Assembly: GCA_033816765.1 (NCBI GenBank)
Contig: CM066290.1
Coordinates: 372,001 to 436,000 of the forward strand
From: Nothopassalora personata
Lineage: Eukaryota; Ascomycota; Dothideomycetes; Mycosphaerellales; Mycosphaerellaceae
DNA: 64,000 bases
Reading direction: 5' to 3'
The notes under the pieces were generated by a model that was not told the origin of the DNA, ran no database searches, and worked only from the letters and a program-made list of their open reading frames with translations. Of this stretch, positions 8,500 through 20,104 are shown one piece after another (the stretch's first letter is position 1; every line of letters begins with the position of its first letter). The translations under genes were made by a program, and so were the position numbers.

Positions 8500-9480
8500 C
8501 TACTTCTTCTTAAGGTATACTGTCCCCTACCCCCTGAGCTTAAGGGTTAGTCGAAAGGTTAATTATTAATAGCAACTCCTTAAACTATCGCTTATAGGCT
8601 AGCCTTAGAGATTCTACGACACATAGAAGTCTCTCGTTATCCTAAATAGCTAGTCCGAGGTTAACGTTATATAGGCCCTCGTACCTTAGCTTCTTATTAA
8701 AGGTAATATCCCTAGATCTAATAACTTACTTATAGGATAGTATCTAAATCTAGTAGATGTTATAACCCTTAAATTTAACTAAGTGACTAATATAGCATCG
8801 AGAGTCTATTTTATAGGCGCGTAGACGTTCTTCCTTATTAGTCTTATAAGCGTATACCCTAGAACCTATTTTATAGATATAAGCAAGGCTTAGTTTAATA
8901 CCCGTAGTAGCCTTAAATAGGGTCCTCTAGCCTAACTTCTTAGATAGTATTCTATTTATAAGGTATGTAGCTATTAAGACAATCTTAGGCTATAGGTTTA
9001 AGAGTAGACCCGCTAATAATGTTAATGTCCTAGTAGTAGTAATTAGGTACTTTCCGGTTATTTCTACTAGGTCCTAAGTAGGTATATAGGGGGTAGGCCG
9101 CTTCTAAGTAACCCTATCTTAGAGTAGCTAAGACTTAAATACTACCCCGTAGGCCTTATCGTTGTCTAAATATAGTACGGTAAGTAATCTTCTAAAGGAT
9201 CGAATAAACCTTATAAGTTCTAGATATACCTCTATTACGTTCTCCTAGGTCCTTCGAGGGAAATTCTAGTTAAATTAAAGTCCTATATCCTTATCGCTAG
9301 CGTAGAAGGTATATCGATCCCTATTGTACCCTACATCGAATTCTATAAGGTTAATTGCGATGTCCTTAAGTATCGACGGAGGTCGTATCTTAATCCTAGA
9401 CCTTCGAGATATCCTCTTATGTCCTTTTAAGAGGGTATAAGGTTCGCACTCGTTAGTTTTAGGTAGTTCCTCTAATTATA
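8500..9480 (-). pseudogene. RIP-degraded Ty1/copia integrase region
   Basis: The minus strand reads, through many stops, phrases typical of copia-type polyproteins: LDNDKAYGVVFKS near 9150, then ITGKYLITTTRTLTLLAGL, ATYLINRILSKKLG, LFKATTGIKLSLAYIYKIG, and SRCYISHLVKFKGYNIY, ending near VIRSRDITFNKKLRYEG. These match the integrase core and the GKGY-like tail that precede RT in Ty1/copia. The fragment has no RT or LTRs and stops near the edge of the chromovirus LTR, so it was probably truncated or split by that insertion. TpA excess and CpA/TpG loss show RIP. Confidence 0.7.
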
Positions 9481-9510
9481 ACTATAAAACTAGTAGAGAT
9501 AGAAGTTTAG

Positions 9511-9586
9511 AATTAGGGTATTAAGTCTAGAAATTAGGGTATTAAGTCTAGAAATTAGGGTATTAAGTCTAGAAATTAGGGTATAA
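9511..9586. repeat. 21-bp tandem repeat containing TTAGGG, about 3.6 copies
   Basis: TTAGGGTATTAAGTCTAGAA recurs with a 21-bp period, with TTAGGG at 9513, 9534, 9555 and 9576. The array lies at the right edge of the RIP block. TTAGGG is the usual ascomycete telomere unit, but here it is part of a longer unit, so a transposon-internal repeat is equally possible. Confidence 0.85.
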
Positions 9587-9699
9587 AAAACCATGTTTAT
9601 TACAAGTAGTAGCACCCTTAAGGTGCTTATATAAGTCTTCTTTTAATAAGAAGCCCTTAATCCCTATAATTTAGGTGCCTAATCTTATTTCCTAAAGAC

Positions 9700-12600
9700 A
9701 AGTAATCACCACACTCAATCAGGTTATGTCACCCTCAAAACCTGCTATCCATGCATCATCCTGGCGCTTTACAGACCGCGATCAGGGACATGCAGTCAGC
9801 ATCCTGATGAGTCTGTCATTCTGGGGGGCCACCGGGGCATGTTCGTCAGCCGCCGGGGGGGAGGCGAGTATGCGTCCAGGATCATGGATGTCGAGGAGCA
9901 CTGCATCCAGACAGCAGGTCCTCGGTTCGGTGATCGCCCTCAATTCTGCCGGTGGTGACTACAGAACGGCCTCCGGATATGACCAGCGTTGTGACGCTAC
10001 GAGGCTGTTGCAGGCGAATGCGGCTCCACGATCGCGCACGGACAGCGTCAGCCATGTGTTTGTGATTGCTAAGCTTCGAAGCATGTGGGTCACCTGTCAA
10101 AAGGATTCAGAGCGGAAAGGAAGCGCTACGGCCATTTTCCACGTGTTCGGGAAGGAAACCTCAGCTGCTCATCATAGCACCACAATCAGAGACACATATT
10201 CCAAACAGGAGCCGCCGAGGCTGATCAATACCACGTTACTCCGCGTCTGCCGCCTTGTACTTGTGGCTGCGGACGATGGCCAATTCCGGGCCTAGCAGAT
10301 GTGCTGTCCGGGTTTGCAGTGCTCAGGTTCCCACCCGGATGGAGCTCTGTGTGACTGCGAAGATATCACTCCGCCGCACAGGGACGTGACGATGCGGCCA
10401 CTGGATCATGCTTCAGCTCGCGCGTCTTGCGTTGGGGGGATGCATCGCAGGAGTGACGCGTGCACAGCTGCTCAGCTCGCTATGTCAACTTGGGCGCTTT
10501 CGAGATCGGCATCGCTACTACAAAGGGGGCTGCCAATGGAGACAATGGTTTCTCGGCAGAATGCTGTTCTGTCCGGCTGCTCCTTCCATGTAACGTTATC
10601 CGCGTCTATCGCATTCTGGCACTGCTCCGTCCTGGACGTTATATGTATTAACATGCGATATTTGCACGATAATCGATATTCGCGGACATTAATCACTGTA
10701 GTAAGGGGCTAAGCAGGTGTAGAGCCTGTAAACCCCTATTTAAGGAGATAAAAAAGACAAAACTAATACTATCACTGTAAAGATAAATCTATGGATTCTC
10801 TAGGTAATGAATGATACCTTTATAAGGCTTTGATAGTACCCATAGTGTAGAGATATACGTATTCAAATGCACAATAGTCGACATACGGCGTTGTTAATTT
10901 ACATATTTAGTTCCGCCCACGCGAATACCCGTGTGTAGAATCGTTTTATTCGCACGCGGCGGATCCACATAGTGTGCCGGCAGACTGTGCCGCATGTCTC
11001 GCACAAATCGTCCGCCCGCAGGGATCAGGGATCACACAGCGGATGCACTGACCGAGGACCAGATTCAGCAGAAATTCCGTGCAGCAACTTCACAGATGTG
11101 GCAGCTGGATGCAAGGTCGGTGACCGATCGAGCCGCTCTAATTGATTGCCTTATTACGCTGGTCCACATCAGTACACGCAGCCGTTCACGAGCTGCGCGC
11201 TGTAGGTGAGAGAACAGGCACACCCTGCCTGGATCTCACAGCGCCTACAAGGATCGACCAGGAAATCTTCATCCGAACTTCAGACCTCGCGGTAGCCACC
11301 TCAACATCCATGCTGTCTTGGCTAGCGGCAGCTGTGGAGGACCGACAGCGAATGTTGAAATGGCTCGGTCACGTAAAGTGCGTCGTAGTTGGCACGATTG
11401 CAAACGTAGCATCTGCAACACGACCTAAGCGCATTAATCGTCGCGGCTCACCGCAATCCTCAGCGGGTCAAGCTACGTGATGAGCATGCTACCTCTGGCC
11501 GGTCTGATCTGAGATGGATGTGTGAAATAATGGTAGTGGTTGGTGGCACTATGCAACAAGTGCGAGCGACGTCCCCGTGCAGCACGGAGAAGCCACCTAT
11601 CCTAGATAGTATCAGGAGCGCTCTCCTTGCTGCAGCGAATGTCCTTTCCAGGATTATCAGGCATCCCGTGCGAAAGTACGAAACAAAAATGAGACGGATG
11701 CCTCAGCCAGCGGTGCTAGGCCCCAGTCCGACCAAGGCAGGGCGAGCCGATTATGGTTGAGAGATAATGGGGCTCCGTATCTCGCGTCTCACTCCAGGTG
11801 TTTCGCCAAAGGTGGACGATTCTGCGCGGTGAGAGCGGTTCGTGCGCACAGGTCCGGCGTGGTTGCACGACAGTGAAGGGACAGTGGTAGAGTTTTGGGT
11901 AGCGTGGTCTGCCACGGTTCTTCACGGCCTGCCTGCGCCGATAACCTGGATATCACACTCGAGGCGACCTTGATAGCGGTAAGCGTTCCCCGCTTGCCCT
12001 ATTTCACATCAGTGCCACGGTGAAAACAGCTTCGCACGGCTAACCGCATCGTGTGTTGGCAGGGGAGCAGGTACAGTATGTACTATGTACCAGGTCCAAG
12101 GTGTTGTTCCACAGCGCAACAAATAGTTCGACTTGCCCTGCCCGGCTCATGTTTGCCCACGCCTCTCTCTCTCTGGCTAGGGCCATATAGTACTGTACTT
12201 GCGCACGGCAAGTCCCAGACACGGATTCCTGACGTCTTGCCAATGGCAAGCAGTGACTGGCTTGCACGACCCTTGCCATTCGCTACCGAGAAATCGTCAA
12301 CATGTTGCTGGCATTCGACGCCTTTGTGCTGGTGCAGCAACGCTCGAAACCAGGGTGTCTTGATTCGACTCGGCCTGCTTTAGCGCTTCGCGGTCGTGTA
12401 CGGCAAAAGACCCAATCCAATGTATACGGATGTATCCCTGCTTCCATGGCACCGACCGCTCTTTACATTTGTCGCTGTACACTGCACTCACTGCATTGCT
12501 TCACATCCGTGCCACACGCCCTCACCCTCTCCTTCTCCTCTGATGAGCCGCCCAAGACGAAAGAGACTCCCCCCCGTTCGTTCTCGTACCCACAGTGCAC

Positions 12601-12987
12601 GCAGCGCATGATCTTCGGTTTGGGTTCACCATCTCGCACAGCGTTCTTGCCGGGGGGATTTTGGTCTCACTACATCGCCGCAGAAGGCGATTCCCACTAC
12701 GCCAGTTCCCCACCGGACTCAAGGGAAGCGGCAGCCTGTACTATGCATGCATGTGTGGGTACATAATTGCATTTTGGTACAGAAGTCGGCCGGGCAGCTC
12801 CCCGAGCAGCTCCATCTCACGCAGCACTCGGCCACGGACCATACATTCTCTACAATACAGCTTGGCCACCACCACCACCACTCTACTGGCACCCCAGCTG
12901 GACCACGACAGACAGCACTCTCCAGTGGCGCGCGGAGAACGCGTCAGATGATCGCCAATTGATCAGCTTTCCACAGTGCACAGCTCC
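9700..12987. other. Gene-poor stretch next to the transposon block
   Basis: Base composition returns to normal near 9700. Several open frames exist (the longest, 9726-10295 plus strand, 189 codons), but none shows a recognisable domain or steady codon bias. About 10,690-10,910 is an AT-rich islet that looks like a small RIP-mutated remnant. From about 12,470 to 12,987 CT-rich and CACA-rich sequence probably belongs to the promoter and leader of the velvet gene. Confidence 0.5.
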
Positions 12988-14445
12988 ATGTCGCCTTCAG
13001 GACGGCCTTCGCCCGTCCAACCGCCATATCAAGCCTACAGTGCCAGCGACATGGCGCAAACACAGCGACCGCCCTCGTTGCCAGCCTCAAGCTTCACGGG
13101 ACGGCCAGAACAGCGACATCCTGGACCGCAGTTGCCCCCTATACAATCAATGCCGGCGAATTTCTCATCGCACGACACTTGTAGACCCGTACAGCTTCCA
13201 CCCATGCAGCTTCCGTGCTCTGGAGCCATCTCTCCACCGAGTACTGCCTCGACACGATCGATACCCGTGGCCCAGCTGCTCTCCACAAACCCACAATCGC
13301 CACCGAGGTCGCATCCGTCAGCTCAAACTTCCCAGGCGACCTATCTACCATCGCCAACAAGGTCCTACATGACTTCTCCGCCAGCAGGCTACCCACAACA
13401 ACACCATCCCCCGTATGCTCAGGCTGCGCACCATCGCCATGAGCAAAGCATAGGCTCCAGCCGACCAATTGCATCACCATTCTCAACAGACCAGTTTCCA
13501 AGACGACAATACGCTCCAGTACCAGGTCCACCCTCAGCCTACGGCCAACCACATCACCCGCAACACCCATCCCAACAGAACAGCCCATCTCTCAGCGCTC
13601 ACTCCTCCCCCAGCTATATCCACTCAGAAACCTCCCCGCCCTCCTCAGTTGGCCCTTCAACAAACCTCGCTCAACGCCCCCGCGTAAGCAGACCACCACC
13701 TCAGTTCATCTACACCCTCTACATCCGCCAACAACCAGCCGCCGCCCGCGCCTGTGGTTTCGGCGAGCGAGACCGCCGCGTTATCGACCCTCCCCCAATC
13801 CTCGAGCTGAAAATCACAAATCGGGAGACCGGATCCCCAGAACAGGATCCCAACGCCATGTTGGCACTGACCTGCTCTCTCCTCTCTCCGGACGGCAACG
13901 ACGACGAGACGGAGCTTCCACCGGCGCATCCAGACATGCCTAGTACGCGACGACTTATGGGCACTCTCGTAGCATCTCCCTACCAAGCCAAAGACGAACG
14001 CGGCACTGCCGGAACCTTCTTTGTCTTTCCAGATCTCTCTTGCCGCAGTCCCGGGAAATATCGTCTCCGCTTCAAGCTCCTACGCGTGGATCCCACCAAT
14101 ACCACCCTAGGCTCCATCTCCAGTAGCGTGTATTCCATCACAACTGACGTCTTCAGTGTCTACACTGCGAAGGACTTTCCCGGGATGCGGGCGAGTAGTG
14201 CATTGCTGAAGGCGCTGAGGAGGCAAGGGCTGAATGTTGGGGTGAAGAAGGGGAGTGAGGCGAGGAAGGGGAAAGGAGGGAAGGGGAAGGGAAAGGGTGG
14301 AGCGAAGGATCATGAGGGGAGTGAGAGTGAGAGTGAGGAGGATAGTGATGGGGAGAGTGACGGGGGATTGCAGAGTAGTGGTGGGGATGCGAGTCCGAAG
14401 ACGATAGCGAGGAAGAAGGGGAAGAGGAGGAAGAGGGAAGAGTGA
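12988..14445 (+). CDS. Velvet-domain developmental regulator, VelC-like layout
   Basis: 485-aa nuclear regulator of sporulation and secondary metabolism. Residues 1-236 are Pro/Gln/Ser/His-rich and disordered. Residues about 239-406 form an unbroken velvet domain: YTLYIRQQP, the ARACGFGERDRRVIDPPPI signature, RRLMGTLVASPY, FFVFPDLSCRSPGKYRLRF, and SVYTAKDFPGMRAS. The tail is Lys/Gly then acidic Ser/Glu/Asp and ends in a basic KKGKRRKREE. VelB normally has a split velvet domain and VosA an N-terminal one; the C-terminal, unsplit domain after a long Pro-rich arm fits VelC best, with VosA the alternative. The start is the first ATG of the frame (12988); the gene has no introns. Confidence 0.88.
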   Translation: MSPSGRPSPVQPPYQAYSASDMAQTQRPPSLPASSFTGRPEQRHPGPQLPPIQSMPANFSSHDTCRPVQLPPMQLPCSGAISPPSTASTRSIPVAQLLSTNPQSPPRSHPSAQTSQATYLPSPTRSYMTSPPAGYPQQHHPPYAQAAHHRHEQSIGSSRPIASPFSTDQFPRRQYAPVPGPPSAYGQPHHPQHPSQQNSPSLSAHSSPSYIHSETSPPSSVGPSTNLAQRPRVSRPPPQFIYTLYIRQQPAAARACGFGERDRRVIDPPPILELKITNRETGSPEQDPNAMLALTCSLLSPDGNDDETELPPAHPDMPSTRRLMGTLVASPYQAKDERGTAGTFFVFPDLSCRSPGKYRLRFKLLRVDPTNTTLGSISSSVYSITTDVFSVYTAKDFPGMRASSALLKALRRQGLNVGVKKGSEARKGKGGKGKGKGGAKDHEGSESESEEDSDGESDGGLQSSGGDASPKTIARKKGKRRKREE

Positions 14446-16313
14446 AGGGATAGATGTTGATAACGGGTGATTGATATATGTGAGATTCTGTGATGAATCT
14501 GCGAGGACTTCCCGGCTATTAATGGCGGTCAACGATTTCGTCTCGTCTAGACGCTGTTCCGTGTCACGTTACACAAGACACGACTTTGGAATATCCCCGG
14601 CGAATATATCTCGCCGGCCGACGACAGGATCTCACACTGCCGATATGTGGATGCATGAACAACATCTCAAACTTCTGATGACAAATGACGCAGATCTCTA
14701 CATTTGGCATCGCTCGAGCGCACGGCAGGACGGCGGCTCAACACGTTTTTTTCTCGGGTGTGGCATAGCATTTAGCGATGAGCATGTTATTTCTTCCTAC
14801 GGGGGCGGCAACAGCAGATCGCATAGCGTATGGTGTTGTTCTTGGTTGGGCACCACTTTCATTGCCGATGAACCTGATGAAGGCCTCGGAGGCATGATGC
14901 TGAAAGATGTGGATGGTATGCCGCGCCTCGCAGAGAGAGCCTGGGTGAGGGACTCTTGTAATGTAAAAGTATAGTAGATTAGCGGACCACGATGTGATGA
15001 TACTTTGATTATTGCCTTGAAGTATGAGCCTTCGATTCAGCATGGAACCGGACAACCGGAGTAGGACTCTGAGGAAAGTTTTTTTCGGTCAAGAAGCCGT
15101 CTCCGTTGACATGGAATTTGTCTGTGTCAGATTCGAACGGCATGGCATGCGCATGCCAACATGAACGGGATCTGCAAAACGAGGCCTTGGAGTGTGAGCT
15201 GCTCGCTGTGAGCTTCTCGGCATTCAAGATCCGGGTAAGGACTTCCAGAGGTCAATTGATACTGTATCTCGGCCAAGACGTCGACGCCATCGGTCTAGAT
15301 TCGGTAGCAGCTCCGAGCGACATTGGCCTGCCGAGTGTAAACAAGCCTCGACTGTCAAGCCAAGGGCCAGGAGGAAAGCTTGATAGTCTTTTTGCGTGTT
15401 CAGCATACTTCCCTGACTTCACCTTTCAAGCCTCAGGTCTGGAACATAAGCAGTCCAAAGTACATGGTAGTCAACTAACAAGCCCGAACTCGAGCCGTTA
15501 GAGCGACAAAAAAAATCATGCATAACCGCCCAAGCATCAAAAACACCGCTCGCCGCCCCATCGTGACCGTGACTCTGGGCAACAACCAAAGTCAATAATA
15601 CTCCCAGCCCATGATGCCAGATGGGACGCCCCAGAAGCGATCTCGTCGCGGAAAGCATGTACTGTAGACGGCTCCGCTCCGCGACAAGGGCAAGAAATAC
15701 CTCACAAGGTCCTCCGGAGGGGGGAGCAGTAAAGTCAGACGAGGCTGAAGTCCTCGAATCGCCCGTGACCCTATCCCAGCTCTTCGGACGCGGGGAGCGT
15801 CGCCGCCGACAGGACGTGAACAGGTAGGTGCCCTACTAGGAAAAGCGAAATTGAAGCATGGCATAAAGTCAACGATTGACTTTCCGCGGCATCTGGTTCC
15901 GCGGCAGATGCGTCCAGGCGTCGGAGTTCGAAACCATGCCGTGCTCGATGGTGCTAAGAGGATTCCAACAGCATTAGGGTAAAGTCCAACTCTGGAGGAA
16001 ATGCGCTGACCGGCAAGAGAAATTGCGGATGACGAGATCGAACGTCGTTCTTGATACTGGTACAGTACGGCGCCTGGAATGTGGCGATGTGGCCCTACTT
16101 TCCACCCACTGGAGTCCGTATGGAGGAGGACAGGATGTCGAGGCTGCAACTCGAAACGCATTGCATAGCAGGCGGTGCGTTTGCCTGCCTTTCATATCTC
16201 ATCCTGAACCTACCGAAACAGTGTGATCTTCAACTCTCGTGACTCCATGATGCCCACCGAACGCCTGTATGATGACGCCGAATCCCAAGTCCTGGACTCC
16301 TGCAATGCCGTAT
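14446..16313. other. Intergenic, no supported gene
   Basis: Only short open frames without recognisable motifs occur, the longest being 15592-16161 on the minus strand (189 codons, arginine/proline-rich, no bias). It contains the 3' flanks of the convergent velvet and CTP synthase genes. Confidence 0.5.
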
Positions 16314-18280
16314 CTAGTCACCATTCGTCAAACCATGCGCTGAACTGCCGTTCTGGAGGTCGTCGTACAGTCCTGCTGTTGGAGACAGGCGTCCTGTTGG
16401 GCTGCCACCTTGTAGGACCTCGTCGAGCATGCCTGCGCTAGCCGCAACGAAGCCAAGGTATGGCTTCGAGGGGTTTAATACACGAGATAGGTACTCCGGG
16501 TGATACTGGACGCCAACGAACCAGGGGTGATCCTTCAGCTCGATGACCTCTTGTCTTGCGCCTGTCGAGTCCTTGCCAATGAACGTCAATCCGCCTTTCT
16601 CGAGTTGGGCGATGTAAGCGGGATTGACCTCATAACGATGGCGATGTCGTTCTGCCACGCTGTTGTGCTTCAGGCCATAAAGCGCACGCAGCTTGCTCCA
16701 ATCCGTATCGGGCTGCCAGAACGTCGAATGGATGCCCAAACGCATGGTGGCGCCCATGTCTCCGGGGTGATGCTCTGGCATGTCAATGATGACACGGTCC
16801 GGATCAGTCCCGTCGAATTCGAATGAGGTCGCTTGAGGAAGAGGTACGTTGCACACGGAGCGTGCAAACTCGACCACTGCAATCTGCATACCCAAGCAGA
16901 TTCCGAGGTATGGTGTTTTGTTCTCTCTTGCCCAGTTTGCTGCAGCGATCATGCCCTCAGTACCTCTGCTGCCAAAGCCACCGGGTACAAGGATACCTGA
17001 AGCGGTGCAGACATCGTGCCATGCCTTGTGGTATTTGGCAGGATCTGACCTGTTTGTGTGCTTCTCCAAATGCTCAGCATCGACGTTCTTCATCTTCAGC
17101 TTCTTCCGGCAGAACATAGCGGCGTGTTCCAGAGACTTGATGACTGAACAGTAAGCGTCGGGCTGATCCAGATATTTGCCGACTAGGACGATCTCCAGCT
17201 CTTCGCGAATGTGCTCCAGTCCGAGGGTCAGTCGTCGCCAGGTGTCCCAAATCTTCACTCCTTTCCGTCGAAGCTCAGGTGGCAGCTTGAGCACGTCCAG
17301 CTTCAGTACTGAAGTCATGAGCGGCACTAGCTTCTGCGCGTGCAGTAGGATTGGCACCTGGTATGTGGATGGCATGTCTCGAACCGCGAGGACGTTCTCG
17401 TTGGTTACGTTACAGAAGCGTGCGATCTTCTCAATCGCGCCAGCCTCGAGAGGATACTCGCAACGGCAAGCAATCAGATCCGGAATGAGACCTGCCGATC
17501 GGACTGCTTTGATGGCCATCTGCGTCGGCTTTGTCTTCTGCTCTCCATGCACGACTGGCACGTATGAGACATGAATCTGCATGAAGTTGTCGCGGCCAGC
17601 ATTTCTGCGTAGCTCGCATAGAGCCTCAACGAAAGCCATGCTCTCAATGTCTCCGACGGTACCACCAAGCTCGACAATGCATACGTCTGGCTCTTGCCCA
17701 GTGTCGTCCACCGTCACCTTGGCCACACGCTCGATCCATTGCTCAATCTCACCAGTCACATGAGGGACGACCTGAACAGTCTTGCCAAGATATTCTCCCT
17801 TGCGCTCTTTCGAGATGACCTTTTCGTAGATCTTGCCCAAGGTGATGTTGTTCTGTCGTGTCAAGGTAATGTCCAGGTATCGCTCGTAGTTGCCGAGATC
17901 GAGATCGACCTCACCGCCGTCGTCCAATACGTAAACTTCGCCATGCTCTCGAGGGTTCATAAGACCTGCATCGACGTTGATGTACTGCGGAATTCGGCCG
18001 TCAGCAGACAATGCCACTTGAATTTTCGGCATGCACTGACCGGATCGATTTTGATACTGGACACCTTAAGGCCCATAGACTTAAGCAGCAGTCCAGCAGA
18101 AGAGGCGATGATGCCCTTTCCGACGCCGCTGATGACACCTACAGCATGATCAGTACGCCCTCACCTGAGTACTGATATACTGCCAGTAAAGATTGTTTCA
18201 AAGAATTCGTTCGACGGGTCCGTATGGTTGATGAAAAATGCCGTCAGCGACTCACCTCCAGAAACAAGTACGTACTTCAT
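16314..18280 (-). CDS. URA7: CTP synthase (3 exons)
   Basis: Makes CTP from UTP, ATP and glutamine in the cytosol. Spliced as complement(16314..17984, 18041..18138, 18256..18280), 597 aa, close to the family length. Exon 1 gives MKYVLVSG and joins to [14 protein letters not shown], the ATP-binding loop. Exon 2 ends KIDP and exon 3 resumes [29 protein letters not shown], so phase and homology agree. The synthase domain covers about 1-270. The glutamine amidotransferase domain covers about 300-560, with the nucleophile C404 in GICLGMQ and the C-terminal YHPEYLSR that supplies His and Glu. Introns are 117 and 56 bp with GT..AG ends. The start sits in a 25-nt first exon. It is divergent from the aldo-keto reductase. 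Confidence 0.95.
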
Positions 18281-19054
18281 CTTGCCGTGTCTTGCTGTCG
18301 GTCTGTCCACCTTAGCGTCGCCTCGCTCGTCTGTGACGAGGGGGAGGAGGGAAGGAAGGAGATTCGAACTTCACGCGACAGTTTTTTCAATGATTCCACG
18401 CGCGTCATACGCGCCACGCTAGAAGTATGGTGCGCTTGAAGCACGGTCGCATGTGGAGCACAGCACCATGAAATCTGTTTATTGCCTAGGTAATTGAGGT
18501 CAATATTCGATGCACCCCAACTAAGTTTACTGGGAGTGTGCCTGACGTGCAACCGTGCTTCACAGGCGCCAAGACTTCTATCTGGAACTCTATTTATCTA
18601 TCCACTAAGCCGGGGTGGTTTGTTACATAGAAAAGCTATAGCTACTATTGTTCTCAGCATAGAGGCTAAAGCTACTACTCGCTAGATACAGTAAGAGACT
18701 AAAAGGCTTATCAGTCTAATGGGCCTGAAGAAGTAGAAGGTAGAGGCAGTCGGAAGAGAGTTTCATGTTCTTCTTCACGTTCGCACTGCAGGATAGCGCG
18801 TATTGATATCAGTCAGCACAGAGAAGGTAAATGCCATATGGCTTCTCCAGCACTCGGCTGTTCGTTCCAATGGCAGAGCATGGCAAGGCAAAGCGGCTCC
18901 AGCGTTCAACGGCGGAGACGTGCATATGATGACGGACGGCATCACCGTGTCTGATAGCTCATCATGCACGAGTGAGGCGAGTATACAGTACATGTAGGTA
19001 AGTAAGACGCCTTTCCATCTCTCCATCCATCTCGACGACAAGCTTCGAGACACG
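18281..19054. other. Intergenic between CTP synthase and aldo-keto reductase, with an AT-rich islet
   Basis: Shared upstream region of two divergent genes. About 18,580-18,730 is an AT-rich, CpA-poor islet (repeated agctact and ctaaag-like words) that resembles a small RIP-mutated remnant. No gene is seen. Confidence 0.45.
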
Positions 19055-20104
19055 ATGAAGTCCATCATCTCCTCGCTGCCATTGGCGGCATTGGCGCTCT
19101 CAGAACAACCGCAGATACCACTCAGTCCGGTCAACGGACTGACTCTCGATACTCTCCCACGTCTTGGCTTCGGAACATGGAATCTCAAAGAGGGCAATGC
19201 CAGCGAGGCTGTCTCCTACGCTATCCGCACTGGATACCGACACATTGATTGCGCAGCTGCGTACGGGAACGAGCAAGAGGTGGGCAAAGGTATCAGGGAT
19301 GGCCTCCTCAGGGCCGGCCTCCGGCGTGAGGACATCTGGGTGACCAGCAAGCTCTGGAACGATAAGCACGACATCAATCAAGTCGAAGGAGCCCTCGAAG
19401 CTTCTCTACACAACCTCGGCTTGAAATACCTGGACCTCTACCACATGCACTGGCCGGTAGCCGATAAACTGTTTGGGGGAAAGGAGATCGACTACCGAGG
19501 TGCGTGGTCAGGGGTGGTCTTGCTCAAACAGAAAGGCAAAACGAGGCACATCGGTGTCTCCAACTTCTCGCCCAAGCAGCTCGAAGATCTGTTGAACAAC
19601 ACCTCGACCCCACCCGAAGTGCACCAAATGGAATTGCACCCATACCTCCAACAAAACAAGTGGATCGACTTCCACAAGCACCACAGCATCCACGTCACAG
19701 CCTACTCCCCTCTCGGCGGCACGAACCCAACATACGACAAAGACGACAAGAAGCCCAACAAAGGCAAAGACGACAGACACGACAGCCCGACCCCACTTCT
19801 CAAGAACAAGGTAATCCACAAGATCGCTAAGAAACGCGACTGCACTCCAGCGCAGGTGGTCCTGCAATGGGGACTCCTCCGCGGGACGAGCGTGATCCCA
19901 AAGAGCGTGCATAAGAACTACATCAAGGAGAACTTCAAGGCGACCGAGTGCTCGCTCAAGGAGAAGGATATTGAGAAGATTGACAAGTTGGGCAGGGCGC
20001 ATCATAGGTATAATAACCCGAGCGAGAGCTGGGGGGTGCCGCTTTTTGAGGGTCTGGAGGATGAGGATGGGAAGCACAAGAAGGGGAAGTTCTGGAAGAA
20101 GTGA
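19055..20104 (+). CDS. Aldo-keto reductase, possibly secreted
   Basis: 349-aa NAD(P)H-dependent reductase of the AKR superfamily. The barrel starts with LPRLGFGTWNL, and the four catalytic residues are present: D65 and Y70 in HIDCAAAYGNE, K99 in VTSKLW and H132 in LYHMHW. RHIGVSNFSP and GTSVIPKS, which bind substrate and cofactor, follow. Two features are unusual. The first 17-20 residues (MKSIISSLPLAALALS) look like a signal peptide, which most AKRs lack. A Lys/Asp-rich loop (about 229-250) lies between ITAYSPLGG-type sequence and the P-T-P-L-L strand. The C-terminus is also Lys-rich. The substrate is unknown. The gene has no introns and the ATG at 19055 is the first in frame. Confidence 0.88.
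   Translation: MKSIISSLPLAALALSEQPQIPLSPVNGLTLDTLPRLGFGTWNLKEGNASEAVSYAIRTGYRHIDCAAAYGNEQEVGKGIRDGLLRAGLRREDIWVTSKLWNDKHDINQVEGALEASLHNLGLKYLDLYHMHWPVADKLFGGKEIDYRGAWSGVVLLKQKGKTRHIGVSNFSPKQLEDLLNNTSTPPEVHQMELHPYLQQNKWIDFHKHHSIHVTAYSPLGGTNPTYDKDDKKPNKGKDDRHDSPTPLLKNKVIHKIAKKRDCTPAQVVLQWGLLRGTSVIPKSVHKNYIKENFKATECSLKEKDIEKIDKLGRAHHRYNNPSESWGVPLFEGLEDEDGKHKKGKFWKK

Noticed and set aside
1..9700. AT-rich block as a centromere or mitochondrial insert
   Set aside because: Readable RT, chromodomain, gag and copia motifs plus CpA/TpG loss show RIP-mutated retroelements.
9726..10295. 189-codon ORF right of the transposon block
   Set aside because: No domain, no codon bias, composition drifts within it; chance opening in GC-rich DNA is likely.
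15592..16161. 189-codon minus-strand ORF
   Set aside because: Arg/Pro-rich with no motif or bias and overlapped by equally open frames.
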